A stretch of 54,865 nt of DNA from CAUUCF01 sp045580225 (GCA_045580225.1 JAZNNJ010000025.1:1-54865); one strand, 5' to 3'; positions 45,727 to 54,670 are shown, counted from the first letter of the stretch. The notes: generated from the letters alone by a model not told the origin. Numbers and translations are program-made.

Positions 45727-47371
45727 TATTCTCCCAAGTATTTTTTAAACTCACAATTCGATTAAATTTTAAAGACATCGCCGTAGAATCATAATCTACA
45801 TTAAAATACCCAATACGCTCAAACTGAAAACGTTCTTCTGAAACACTTTCCTTTAAGGACATTTCCCCTTTTCCGTATACTATTTGGAGAGAATTTTTAT
45901 TTAAATATTCTTTAAAATCACGATTTTTATCCGCTTGAGGATTAGGAACAGTAAACAACCTATCATAAAGCCGTACTTCCACAGAAACGCTATCATGAAC
46001 TGCAACCCAATGCAATGTACCTTTTACTTTTCTACCATCTAACGCATTTCCTCCTCTGCTCTCCGGATCATAAGTACACAACAACTCAATTATACTACCA
46101 TTATCATCCTTTATCACATCTTGACAGCGAATAATATAAGCTGAACGTAATCTAACTTCTGCACCTGGACTTAACCTAAAAAAACCCTTTGGAGGATTTT
46201 CACTAAAATCCTCTTTTTCGATATATATTTCTCTAGCAAAAGCTACTTTGCGAATCCCCATGCTTTCATCCTTAGGATGATTAGGAACTTCTACATATTC
46301 TAAAGTATTTTGAGGAAAATTAGTAATCGTAATCTTAAGTGGATTTAAAACTACCATCCTTCTTGGTGCTTTTTGATTTAAATTTTCCCGTATACACTCT
46401 TCCAAATAACCAATTTCTACAGTACTCTCTTGTTTAGTAACTCCAATACGATTACAAAACTCTACTATTGCTTCGGGAGGATAACCACGTCGTCTTACCC
46501 CCAATAAAGTAGGCATCCTTGGATCATCCCAACCACTAACTAAACGACTATCCACTAATTCTAACAATTTCCTTTTACTCATCACAGTATAAGTCAAATT
46601 CAACCGAGCAAACTCAATTTGATGAGGATGTGGCAACTCCTTAATCTGATCCAAATACCAATCATATAACGGACGATGATCTTCGAATTCTAAAGTACAT
46701 AAAGAATGAGTAATTCCCTCTATAGCATCAGAAACACAATGAGCATAATCATACATAGGATAAATACACCATTTATTCTGTGTTCTAGGATGTTCTTTAT
46801 GTCTTATCCTGTACATAATAGGATCACGTAAATTAATATTACTAGCTTTCATATCAATTTTTGCTCTTAAAACTTTAGCTCCATCCGAAAACTTACCATC
46901 GCGCATTTGCTCAAAAAGCGCAAGATTTTCCTCCACAGAACGATTACGATAAGGACTTTCTTTGCCAGGTTCAGTTAAAGTACCCCGATATTCCCTAATT
47001 TGCTCAACGGTTAAATCACAAACAAAAGCTTTACCTTGCTTGATCAATTCCACTGCAAATTGATAAAATTTCTCAAAATAATCAGAAGCATAAAATAAAC
47101 GTTCTCCCCAATCAAACCCTAACCAGCACACAGCCTTTTTAATGCTTTGAATATATTCATCGTTTTCCTTTTCAGGATTAGTATCATCCATTCTTAAATT
47201 ACATATACCCTTATATTTTTCAGCAGTTCTAAAATTTAAACAAATAGATTTAGCGTGTCCTAAATGAAGATAACCATTAGGTTCTGGAGGAAAACGAGTA
47301 ATTACCTTACCTTCATTTTTATTTTTTTCCAAATCACAATCAATAATTTCATGGATAAAATTAGTATTCAT
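45710..47371 (-). CDS. glnS: Glutaminyl-tRNA synthetase
   Basis: Charges tRNA-Gln directly, so Gln-tRNA need not be formed by the transamidation route. The 553-aa product is class I: FPPEPNGYLHLGHAKS near residue 30, NLRMDDTNPEKE, YDWYLDQIKELPHPHQIEF, the KMSKS-like VMSKRK, and a two-domain beta-barrel anticodon-binding region in the last 210 residues. Length equals E. coli GlnS (554 aa). Its 3' end overlaps waaA. The 79-bp gap before it (47372-47450) shows no clear promoter. Confidence 0.97.
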   Translation of the reverse strand: MNTNFIHEIIDCDLEKNKNEGKVITRFPPEPNGYLHLGHAKSICLNFRTAEKYKGICNLRMDDTNPEKENDEYIQSIKKAVCWLGFDWGERLFYASDYFEKFYQFAVELIKQGKAFVCDLTVEQIREYRGTLTEPGKESPYRNRSVEENLALFEQMRDGKFSDGAKVLRAKIDMKASNINLRDPIMYRIRHKEHPRTQNKWCIYPMYDYAHCVSDAIEGITHSLCTLEFEDHRPLYDWYLDQIKELPHPHQIEFARLNLTYTVMSKRKLLELVDSRLVSGWDDPRMPTLLGVRRRGYPPEAIVEFCNRIGVTKQESTVEIGYLEECIRENLNQKAPRRMVVLNPLKITITNFPQNTLEYVEVPNHPKDESMGIRKVAFAREIYIEKEDFSENPPKGFFRLSPGAEVRLRSAYIIRCQDVIKDDNGSIIELLCTYDPESRGGNALDGRKVKGTLHWVAVHDSVSVEVRLYDRLFTVPNPQADKNRDFKEYLNKNSLQIVYGKGEMSLKESVSEERFQFERIGYFNVDYDSTAMSLKFNRIVSLKNTWENSDKQK

Positions 47372-47450
47372 TGTCTACGATTCACTATATTATTAAGCAG
47401 CAATGTAGCAGAAAAAAAACAGATAAACAAATTTTATTCATTAATCATTT

Positions 47451-48314
47451 CTAAAAAGTATACGATAACCTTAGAATTAAATTTAATTTTGCCAATAACA
47501 ACTCTAAATTATTTTCCCGTAAACTAATTACCAAATTATCCCAATCAAAAAAATAACTCTTATCAAAGTCAAGAATATCCCGCAAACCAGCAAACAAAGA
47601 AGTACGCACTCCAGTATCAAAAAAACCAATTTCCATTTCCAAAACATTTGGCAAATCAAATGATAATGCTTTAAAAACTCCTGCCTGTAATTTACGAGCA
47701 GCTTCTTTAGCGCCCTCCTCTAAACAATGCGCTGCCTCTTGTAAACTTAAACTGATCGCACAAGTACGACTTAAACTCTTTTTAACGGCTACAGATACAA
47801 TTTCTTTATCCATTCTTTGTTTAGCTTCGTTAACTAACTGATCATCACCACTAATAAAAATAAGAGGTATTTTTAAACTTTTAGCATAATAATTAAATAT
47901 CTCTGCTTCATTAACTATTTTATTATTAATTTTTACAAAGCGAATTTTACTAGATAATGTATGACTTAATAAAGCATGTAAATTATCACCCCCCGCGTGA
48001 TAACCAACACATAAAATTCCATCAGTATCCGCATCTAAACCAGCAAACATATTTTGTTTTCCTTCCCAGCCTTGAAGTAATGACACATTATTCAAATTAG
48101 CCAATGTTAAATTACTAGCTTTAGCACCATGAGCATCTCTTACCAAAATCTCACACCCTGGTTCAATTGCACGCAAACCAACAACTACTGCATTAACATC
48201 ATGCTCCATATATCGACAACCAACCGCATGATAAACACCTTTCTCACTAGAATAATCGTGACTAACCACCCCTGTAATCCCTTCAATATCTACAGAAATT
48301 AAATACTTACTCAT
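47451..48314 (-). CDS. dppA: M55-family D-aminopeptidase (DppA-like)
   Basis: A zinc peptidase that removes N-terminal D-amino acids, as in the D-alanine dipeptidase of Bacillus. The 287-aa product begins with SVDIEGITGVVSHDY, whose Asp and Glu bind zinc. It continues with GCRYMEHDVNAVVVGL, LVRDAHGA, and GYHAGGD with metal-binding His. These are the M55 family motifs; length is near B. subtilis DppA (274 aa). It could salvage peptidoglycan peptides or D-amino acids. Its ATG overlaps the recJ stop as ATGA, so it is translated with recJ although no functional link is evident. Such a gene is not part of the common gammaproteobacterial core, and transfer is possible. Confidence 0.82.
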   Translation of the reverse strand: MSKYLISVDIEGITGVVSHDYSSEKGVYHAVGCRYMEHDVNAVVVGLRAIEPGCEILVRDAHGAKASNLTLANLNNVSLLQGWEGKQNMFAGLDADTDGILCVGYHAGGDNLHALLSHTLSSKIRFVKINNKIVNEAEIFNYYAKSLKIPLIFISGDDQLVNEAKQRMDKEIVSVAVKKSLSRTCAISLSLQEAAHCLEEGAKEAARKLQAGVFKALSFDLPNVLEMEIGFFDTGVRTSLFAGLRDILDFDKSYFFDWDNLVISLRENNLELLLAKLNLILRLSYTF

Positions 48315-49990
48315 AATAAAACCTCAATAATTGATAACTGCACTTGTAACTTTTGATTAAAATTACTTATACCTAACTTATATAGCAATGAACATTTTTT
48401 CCCTAAATAAGACACCAATTCTTCTAAATCTTTAACGTTAAAATAAATAGCCTCCCATTCTTTATTGTTACGCTCATCACGTAATAATAATTTTGCGTGC
48501 TTTTCTTTTAAAACATTAACTCGCATTAAAGTAAAATTTCCGATAAACAACGGTTCTTCAAAACCATGCCCAAATGGACCAGCTTGGTTCAACAATAAAG
48601 CATTCTCTAAGTTTAATTCTGTAACTGACAATTCCCCATCAATTAAATATTCTACATTATTTCTTGCCAGCTGTTTTTGTAAAATACGTTCAGTAAAAAT
48701 TTTCTTAAAAGTCTTTAGGTAATCATAATTAATCGCAACTCCAGCCGCCATAGCGTGCCCTCCAAAATAACGAATAACTTCAGGAAAAGAAATTGATATT
48801 TCGGAAAACAGTTCCCGAATATTTAAACCAGATACTGAACGAGCAGAACCTTTAAGTTCTTTATCTTCTTTACCTGGAGCGAATAATACAACAGGACAAC
48901 CACACTGTTCAGTAATCCTTGAAGCTACTACTCCAATAATTCCTTGGTGCCAATGCTGATTAAATAAACAAATTGCTCCCGCATCCTGCTCGACCTGATC
49001 AATAGCCTGCTGAAACATCTGATTACTTAACTTTTTCCGATTTTCATTTAATCTATCTAAATTTTTAGCCAAAGCTAAAGCTCTAACATTACTTAATGTA
49101 ATTAAAGTTTCTACCCCTAATTGCATGTGATCTAACCTTCCTGCCGCATTTAAGCGCGGGATAACGCAGAAAGCTAAATCTTCACAAGTAATTTGCTTAA
49201 AATCTCTTCTAGCTTCGCTTAATAAAGCTAATATTCCTAAACGAGTTAACCCTTTTCTTATTAATTTTAAACCATTAGCTACTAAAATACGATTATTATA
49301 ATCCAAAATAGCATTATCTGCGATAGTTCCTAATGCCACTAAATCTAGATAATCTACCAACCTTACTTTATTTATTCCTTCCTTCCGCAAAACTGCCCGT
49401 AATGCAATCATTAAATAAAAAATTACCCCTGCACCAACTAGGTTTTTCAAAGATGAAGTATCACCTTTCTGATTGGGGTTAATAATAGCATCTGCCAATG
49501 GTAAAGTATCGTTAGATAAGTGATGATCAGTAATTAATACTTTTATACTATTCCGACGAGCTAATTCTACCCCTTCGTAATTAACAATACCATTATCCAC
49601 AGTTAAAATTAATGCCGGTTTTTGAGGTAAAATTTCCTCCACAATTTTTTCAGTTAATCCATAACCATGTTTAAAACGATCGGGAATGCAATAATCTACA
49701 TTTTTAAATCCTAGAGCCTTTAAAACCAAAAAAGCAATGGCCGTACTAGTAGCGCCATCAGTATCAAAATCTCCTACAATAATGATCTTTTCTTGTCTAC
49801 GCCACGCCCATAATAACAAGTCTACTCCTTCATTAACACCAGATAGTGTTTCGTATGAAATTAAATTCTGCAGATTATAATCCAATTCTCTATTCGAAGC
49901 TATACCTCTACCATTATAAATACGATTTAATAAACTATTATCCGACAAATGATAATCAGTTAAAGGACGATAAACTATGTCAATATTCAT
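48311..49990 (-). CDS. recJ: Single-stranded-DNA-specific 5'-3' exonuclease RecJ
   Basis: Degrades single-stranded DNA from 5' ends in recombination and mismatch repair. The 559-aa product has DHH-family motifs: VGDFDTDGATSTAIA near residue 78, LTVDNGI, LITDHHLSN, NLVGAGVIFYL, and later FCVIPRLNAAGRLD and GGHAMAAGV in the DHHA1 domain. A C-terminal OB fold follows. Length matches E. coli RecJ (577 aa). It lies 9 bp after the lolB-like gene. Confidence 0.96.
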   Translation of the reverse strand: MNIDIVYRPLTDYHLSDNSLLNRIYNGRGIASNRELDYNLQNLISYETLSGVNEGVDLLLWAWRRQEKIIIVGDFDTDGATSTAIAFLVLKALGFKNVDYCIPDRFKHGYGLTEKIVEEILPQKPALILTVDNGIVNYEGVELARRNSIKVLITDHHLSNDTLPLADAIINPNQKGDTSSLKNLVGAGVIFYLMIALRAVLRKEGINKVRLVDYLDLVALGTIADNAILDYNNRILVANGLKLIRKGLTRLGILALLSEARRDFKQITCEDLAFCVIPRLNAAGRLDHMQLGVETLITLSNVRALALAKNLDRLNENRKKLSNQMFQQAIDQVEQDAGAICLFNQHWHQGIIGVVASRITEQCGCPVVLFAPGKEDKELKGSARSVSGLNIRELFSEISISFPEVIRYFGGHAMAAGVAINYDYLKTFKKIFTERILQKQLARNNVEYLIDGELSVTELNLENALLLNQAGPFGHGFEEPLFIGNFTLMRVNVLKEKHAKLLLRDERNNKEWEAIYFNVKDLEELVSYLGKKCSLLYKLGISNFNQKLQVQLSIIEVLL

Positions 49991-49999
49991 AAATTAAAT

Positions 50000-50464
50000 T
50001 CATAGATAAAAAATCAATTTTCCATTTAAGTCTTCTAAAATAATCCTCTTTAGTTCATTATCTTTATAGATAACCCTCTGAATAAATGTTGTTTGCTCAC
50101 TTTTAACTTTTTTCCCAGAAAAAACTTCATTTAACCAAAACCATGGCACTTCGATACCTAATTGTTGTTTTGCTATTTCATTTATCGGACCACGCGCAAC
50201 TAATTTTTGCTGATTCCAAATCCAAAGTTCATGCTTTTTTTTATGCAATAAAACCGAAATACTACTAGACCAATCATAAATTTTAAAAAAAAAATCATCA
50301 CCCTGACTTGCCCAAGCAAATTTTAACCACCCATTATATGCATCCGTTACAACACGCAAAGAACCATGGCGCTGCCAAATAAAAGCTTGATTTCTATTAG
50401 AAACACAACCACTTATTATAAAAATTAACAAAATACTGAAAATCCAATTAAATCTCTTTTTCAT
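50000..50464 (-). CDS. lolB: Outer-membrane lipoprotein, probable LolB
   Basis: A 154-aa lipoprotein with a lipobox (FIISGC, Cys about 20). LolB receives lipoproteins from LolA and inserts them in the outer membrane. Supporting the call are the two-domain beta pattern: FIWQRHGSLRVV (LolB has WxxxGxLxV), WLKFAWASQGDDFFFKIYDW, a GPINEIAKQQLGIEVPWFWL segment (LolB has the LGxxxPxxxLxxW pattern), and beta strands near the end. The chain is about 40-50 residues shorter than E. coli LolB (207 aa), mainly at the C-terminus. The assignment is thus tentative; another small lipoprotein is possible. Its start overlaps the nadC 3' end by 17 bp. Confidence 0.6.
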   Translation of the reverse strand: MKKRFNWIFSILLIFIISGCVSNRNQAFIWQRHGSLRVVTDAYNGWLKFAWASQGDDFFFKIYDWSSSISVLLHKKKHELWIWNQQKLVARGPINEIAKQQLGIEVPWFWLNEVFSGKKVKSEQTTFIQRVIYKDNELKRIILEDLNGKLIFYL

Positions 50465-51305
50465 ATTTTATTAACATTGATAAATCTAAAGGAATGACCT
50501 GTTTAGTTAATTCACCCATCGACAAATAATCTATTTTTAAATCCAAATAATCATCTAAATTATCCAAAGTAATTCCCCCGGACACTTCTAATAATTTCTT
50601 GGAAACATTTAACTTAATAACCTCCTTGATATCCGCAATTCTAAAATTATCCAACATAATAATATCCGCTGCAGTATCCTGTGCTGCTACAAACTCATCA
50701 ATGTTTCTTACTTCTACTTCAATTTTAATCTTAGGATATAACTTTCTAGCTCGATAAACTGCCTCTTTAATAGATCCAATAGCAGCGATATGATTTTCCT
50801 TAATCAAAACCATATCAAAAAGACCAAAACGATGATTATGTCCACCTGAAACATTTACAGCCCTTTTTTGCGCAAAACGCAAACCAGGAATAGTTTTCCT
50901 TGTATCTAATAAAAGTACTTTACTATTAGCAAATTTTTGCTTCACATTTCTTGCAAAAGAAGCAGTTCCTGATAAAGTTTGCAAAAAATTCAAAGCTGTT
51001 CTTTCAGCAGCAAGCAATACCCTAGCATTACCCTTAACTTCGCAAACTACTTTACCAACTTCGACTTTATCTCCTTCATTACAATACCACTCAATCTCTA
51101 CATGGCAATCTAATATCTTAAAACTTTTCTCAAAATACAAAAATCCAGATACAACACCAGCACTTTTAGCAACAACAACCGCACTAGCTTCCAAATTTTC
51201 ATCTATCAACTGCCCGGTCAAATCTCCATGTAATTTACAACCCACCCCTAAATCTTCTTCAAGAGCTAATCTAACAAGATTTATTACGCTGTTCACCAAG
51301 CACAT
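50448..51305 (-). CDS. nadC: Nicotinate-nucleotide pyrophosphorylase (quinolinate phosphoribosyltransferase)
   Basis: Converts quinolinate and PRPP to nicotinate mononucleotide in NAD synthesis. The 285-aa product has ALEEDLGVG, AERTALNFLQTLSGTAS, LLLDTRKTIPGLR, NVSGGHNHRFGLFDMVLIKENH, IIMLDNF and LEVSGGITLDNL. A near-perfect ribosome binding site, AAAGGAGGT, stands two bases before the ATG. That is close; the TTG or GTG two to three codons later would have better spacing, so the true start may be nearer 51296-51299. Overlaps pssA by 35 bp. Works with NadA (29.7 kb). Confidence 0.95.
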   Translation of the reverse strand: MCLVNSVINLVRLALEEDLGVGCKLHGDLTGQLIDENLEASAVVVAKSAGVVSGFLYFEKSFKILDCHVEIEWYCNEGDKVEVGKVVCEVKGNARVLLAAERTALNFLQTLSGTASFARNVKQKFANSKVLLLDTRKTIPGLRFAQKRAVNVSGGHNHRFGLFDMVLIKENHIAAIGSIKEAVYRARKLYPKIKIEVEVRNIDEFVAAQDTAADIIMLDNFRIADIKEVIKLNVSKKLLEVSGGITLDNLDDYLDLKIDYLSMGELTKQVIPLDLSMLIKYEKEI

Positions 51306-52059
51306 TACCTCCTTTCCTACGACGTCGTTCTAATCCAATAATAGTAGAAAATATACCGTAAAAAACGTAACTTCCGAAAAATAACAATAAAGTTTCTGCA
51401 GGACTAATAAATAAACAAACCAACCCTACCGCCATTAACAAAACCATCACAAACTTCACTGTTTTGGTTAATTCCATTGCCTTAAAACTATAGAAACGAA
51501 TATTACTAACCATTAACACTGCACTCAATAGAGTAAAGAAAGTTAGCATAAAAATTACAGGCCTACCTTCAAAACCATATTTTTCAAAAACCCAAATCAA
51601 ACCAACTACTAATGCTGCTCCTGATGGACAAGGCAACCCCTGAAAATACTTTTTATCATTAACCTTAATTTGGGCATTAAACCTAGCTAAACGTAAAGCA
51701 ACACTTGCCACGTAAACAAAAGTCATACACCAACCAGGACGATCAAGAACATGCAACCCCCAGCAATACAACAAAATTCCAGGCGCAACAGCAAAAGAAA
51801 CCATATCTCCCATGCTATCAAATTGCTCTCCAAAGGCACTCATAGTGTTAGTCAATCTAGCTACTCTACCATCTAACGAATCCAACAACATAGCAACAAA
51901 AATGGCAATGCACGCATTCTCAAAACTGCCATTAATCGATGATACCATAGCATACACACCCGCAAAAACAGAACTTAAAGTAAATAAGTTAGGCAAAATA
52001 TAAATCCCACGATTAACCGCTTTATTCCTATCCACATCCACCTCTCTGATCTTTCTCAC
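51271..52059 (-). CDS. pssA: CDP-diacylglycerol-serine O-phosphatidyltransferase
   Basis: Makes phosphatidylserine, the precursor of phosphatidylethanolamine, in the inner membrane. The product has the CDP-alcohol phosphotransferase motif DSLDGRVARLTNTMSAFGEQFDSMGD at about 61-86, described here by its key residues (DG..AR near 64-68, G 78, D 82, D 86). About seven or eight membrane helices are present, as in the B. subtilis-type integral enzyme. The frame starts at GTG 52059, but GAGAGG precedes two GTG codons a little later, so the start may be at GTG 52035. Overlaps nadC at its 3' end. Confidence 0.9.
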   Translation of the reverse strand: MRKIREVDVDRNKAVNRGIYILPNLFTLSSVFAGVYAMVSSINGSFENACIAIFVAMLLDSLDGRVARLTNTMSAFGEQFDSMGDMVSFAVAPGILLYCWGLHVLDRPGWCMTFVYVASVALRLARFNAQIKVNDKKYFQGLPCPSGAALVVGLIWVFEKYGFEGRPVIFMLTFFTLLSAVLMVSNIRFYSFKAMELTKTVKFVMVLLMAVGLVCLFISPAETLLLFFGSYVFYGIFSTIIGLERRRRKGGNVLGEQRNKSC

Positions 52060-52065
52060 GTTCCT

Positions 52066-52093
52066 ATTCTAATAGCAACCATAAAAAAAGCAA
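52066..52093 (-). promoter_or_regulatory. Possible promoter upstream of pssA
   Basis: On the minus strand TTGCTT (52093-52088) and TAGAAT (52071-52066) are 16 bp apart. The expected start is close to 52059, consistent with the downstream GTG at 52035 being the pssA start. The stretch from 52094 to 52218 is AT-rich with no gene seen. Confidence 0.35.
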
Positions 52094-52218
52094 GAGTAGC
52101 TATATTTAATAATATTGTTACATAATAAACTTTCAGCACCTACTTTTGATTAATAACAAAAATAATCTAAAATCAAATAACCACACCTAAACAACACTAA
52201 ATACATTTTAAAAAATTA

Positions 52219-52511
52219 TTATTTTGATAAATTCCAAGTACCAGGTAAAAAATTAAAACTTAAAATAGCCTCCCGATCAATTAATAATGTATATTTAGGA
52301 TCCTGAGGATGCTGATTAATCCTTAATTGCCAACTATATCCTTCTATTTCCGATAAATAATTACCGTTTTTTTCAATACCCAATTTATCCTTCTTTTGGA
52401 AATATTTTCCCAGATTCTTTTATAACTTTCTGGATAAAACTCTACAATTATTCCAAAATTATCTAATACTCTATTTAAATAATATTTTACTACGAATCTT
52501 GGAATCGTCAT
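52219..52511 (-). pseudogene. Small gene downstream of the OTU gene, broken by a frameshift
   Basis: A frame starts at ATG 52511-52509, with GAAAGGTGG upstream, and overlaps the stop of the OTU fragment as ATGA. It reads MTIPRFVVKYYLNRVLDNFG ... YKRIWENISK (about 39 aa). The frame then becomes meaningless, while the -1 frame continues with KDKLGIEKNGNYLSEIEG ... DPKYTLLIDREAILSFNFLP and stops at TAA (52221-52219). Loss of one base in the A-run at 52394-52397 would explain it; restored, the product would be about 97 aa. I do not recognise the family. Ending the island next to pssA, it may be a partner or chaperone of the OTU protein. A sequencing error in the A-run remains possible. Confidence 0.65.
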
Positions 52512-53044
52512 TCACTACCACCTTTCAGTAAAGAAGATTCAAATTCAACCGAATTGGTTGCTCCATTTACAACACCTTCTTTTTTCTTAACTTTTGGGCA
52601 CATTTCTATTTCTACTGAATCCTTAACCTTAAAACTTACACGAGTTAGTGCAATTTTCGCATTTTCAACTACACTCATGCATTGTCGATTTTTTTCATTA
52701 ACTATTGCTTTTGCCCTATCTAATAATGGACCATGCAACAAACCATTCGCATTTTCTGGATCTTCAAAAAATTCTTTAAACTGACCTACAATACTATTTT
52801 CTACCCCACTAGTCCGATCTTCATTAACTTGCCTCAAAAGATGATCATATACTAATTTCCTCAAATTATTAATTTCATCCAAACTATATACATGATTTTG
52901 ATCGTTGTAACCGTTAACCGCATACAAAACAGCCGTATATAAACAATTACCATCCGGAGGAACTGATGCAATAATCTTACCTTGTTCATCTGCAACACTA
53001 TAATGATCACCATTATAGTGTAAATGTATAACCTTGCGTTCCAC
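52508..53044 (-). CDS. OTU-like cysteine protease, 3' part (His box and Cys box)
   Basis: 178 aa from a GTG with no ribosome binding site. It starts VIHLHYNGDHYSVAD, which is the C-terminal His box of OTU deubiquitinases. About 17 residues later comes VPPDGNCLYTAVL, the OTU catalytic Cys box (Cys34), then helices containing INNLRKLVYDHLL. Its C-terminal tail (about 150-178) has no recognised feature. The same reading frame continues upstream across 13 codons and one TAG into the gene at 53084-54091. I therefore read it as the 3' half of one interrupted gene rather than a separate gene. OTU enzymes cleave ubiquitin chains in the host cell; delivery by a secretion system is inferred. Confidence 0.7.
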   Translation of the reverse strand: MERKVIHLHYNGDHYSVADEQGKIIASVPPDGNCLYTAVLYAVNGYNDQNHVYSLDEINNLRKLVYDHLLRQVNEDRTSGVENSIVGQFKEFFEDPENANGLLHGPLLDRAKAIVNEKNRQCMSVVENAKIALTRVSFKVKDSVEIEMCPKVKKKEGVVNGATNSVEFESSLLKGGSE

Positions 53045-53083
53045 ATTTGGATCATGATTAATAGTCGGAATTTGGACATTATC

Positions 53084-54091
53084 CTAATGTATTACTATTT
53101 CTACATCATATATTTGCGACAAAGCACCCAATTCAATACTTCCTCCCCAAGTACGTCCTTCACCATCATTTAAAATGTCTCTTAAATGTAACTCTGTAAC
53201 TTCATCTAAAAACCTGTTTTGTTCTTCATTAATTATTATGTTTTGTTTCAGGTCATTACTATGGGTATCCTTTTTTTTACTCACGTACTCTAATTGTTTA
53301 AGTCTACCTATTGTATTTTTACTTAACTCGGCATCACATTTTACCTTTAGCTCATTGAACAATAACTCAGGATCGTCACTTTCATCAAAATCACCATCAT
53401 CAGACAATGTAAAACCATTCTCTGTTACTAACTGCAATATATTTTCATGTAAATTACACCTAGGAAAATTAATATACGTTATAGCTTCACCATTTAATAT
53501 AAATGCTGCCCAACAACACTCCGCAAACGAAGTAACAAAATTACCATTTTTTTTATTAATTAATGCAGGAATAATTACTAACTTTTCCGCTTTTTTATCC
53601 ATTATACCCTTCAACATTGCTTTAAATGCTGTTGTATTAATGCAAATAAAAGGAACCTTAGGTAATGACTTAATAGAAAAATAACTAATTTTATCATGAT
53701 TACTATCTTTAATTTCATTTATTTTATTTATAAGTCTAACACCTACATCCAATATGTTAAAAAAATTGCTCTTACCTTTAAAACTATCACTTTTCAAAAC
53801 ACCTCCATAATATTCTGCAATACCGTCCCTATAATTATAACCATACTCTTCAAAGAAATTATATATTTTATTGCTATATTTCTTACATATTTCGTCGAAA
53901 AAATATTCTAGTTCTACACAAAAACCCTTATAATTAAACGCTCCATTGTTACATTTTTTACCAATATACATAAATTGCTGCACAGGAAGAGACTCAGCTC
54001 CATGTAACAAAAGTTCCATTAACATAAAATGCACTAATGAACTTTTGCTTGATTCATAAACAATTGCTAAAAACATATGGAAAGTTAACAT
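53084..54091 (-). CDS. OTU-like protein, 5' part ending at an amber codon
   Basis: 335 aa. Residues 314-335 read TWGGSIELGALSQIYDVEIV.., the WGG-EL strand of the OTU fold, and end at TAG (53086-53084). Beyond the TAG the same frame continues for 13 sense codons into the His box at 53044. The N-terminal 300 residues are unlike anything I can name. They include KLVIIPALINKKNGNFV and a Cys pair in SFAECCWAAFILNG, and an acidic stretch SDDGDFDESDDPEL where a normal OTU would have its Cys box. Upstream of the ATG the frame stays open to about 54262 and may have been joined to the preceding gene before a frameshift. Probably a decaying secreted effector gene. Confidence 0.6.
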   Translation of the reverse strand: MLTFHMFLAIVYESSKSSLVHFMLMELLLHGAESLPVQQFMYIGKKCNNGAFNYKGFCVELEYFFDEICKKYSNKIYNFFEEYGYNYRDGIAEYYGGVLKSDSFKGKSNFFNILDVGVRLINKINEIKDSNHDKISYFSIKSLPKVPFICINTTAFKAMLKGIMDKKAEKLVIIPALINKKNGNFVTSFAECCWAAFILNGEAITYINFPRCNLHENILQLVTENGFTLSDDGDFDESDDPELLFNELKVKCDAELSKNTIGRLKQLEYVSKKKDTHSNDLKQNIIINEEQNRFLDEVTELHLRDILNDGEGRTWGGSIELGALSQIYDVEIVIH

Positions 54092-54132
54092 ATTAACTTT
54101 CTCCCCAGAAATAAAATTAGAAATACTCTCTA

Positions 54133-54669
54133 CTAAAAATAAAAAATCTTCACTATATTTTTCATGATCTTTATATGCTTCTTTTCCAGCATACGAACAT
54201 CGACATTCAATTTTATCACATTTATATTTTTTAAATTTGGTTGCATACGACTGTATGGATCCTTAAATTCATATATCTTTATCGTATCATCTCCTTTTTC
54301 ATCTTTCTCCAAAATCCCTTCTAATTCTGAATACAATCTTCCATCGATGCTATCACAAAAAATAAGAGCTTTACCATCCTTTATGATACCATGAACATTT
54401 CCATTTTTGTAAATAATCAATTTACAGTATTCATTTTCATTATACCTCAATTTCATCAACCATGGTTCGCAAGCAGATTTTACAACATTATATCCACCAT
54501 TGTCATTCATTTGACAATTTACTGCAATTGTTAACCATTGACGAACTTGCAATATCAAACTATTCAATAAATACATAGCCCTTAAATTTTTGGCATCTCT
54601 AGATTCAGAGTATACACCGTAAATACAACGCTCAATTTTTTCAATCAAATTACTTTCTCGTGGATTCAT
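54133..54669 (-). CDS. Protein of unknown function in the OTU island, possibly the broken 5' part of the same gene
   Basis: 178 aa. I do not recognise it. It has a helical N-terminal half and a beta-like middle, KLIIYKNGNVHGIIKDGKAL then IFCDSIDG, which loosely recalls the His..Asp-Ser pattern of Ulp1-type peptidases but lacks the usual His-Trp. The last residues (IKIMKNIVKIFYF) look like out-of-frame sequence. The -1 frame at the same place gives DHEKYSEDFLFLVESISNFI and joins the next gene. A single-base loss at the short A-run (54170-54172) would account for this. The ATG lies 1 bp after the stop of the preceding gene. Confidence 0.5.
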   Translation of the reverse strand: MNPRESNLIEKIERCIYGVYSESRDAKNLRAMYLLNSLILQVRQWLTIAVNCQMNDNGGYNVVKSACEPWLMKLRYNENEYCKLIIYKNGNVHGIIKDGKALIFCDSIDGRLYSELEGILEKDEKGDDTIKIYEFKDPYSRMQPNLKNINVIKLNVDVRMLEKKHIKIMKNIVKIFYF

Positions 54670-54670
54670 A

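Noticed and set aside
52394..52397. Programmed frameshift or transcriptional slippage in the small gene
   Set aside because: The A-run is only four bases and there is no proper X XXY YYZ slippery heptamer, so gene decay or sequencing error is more likely.
53000..54200. CRISPR array or phage genes in the accessory island
   Set aside because: No direct repeats with spacers, no integrase, terminase or att-like repeats were found.
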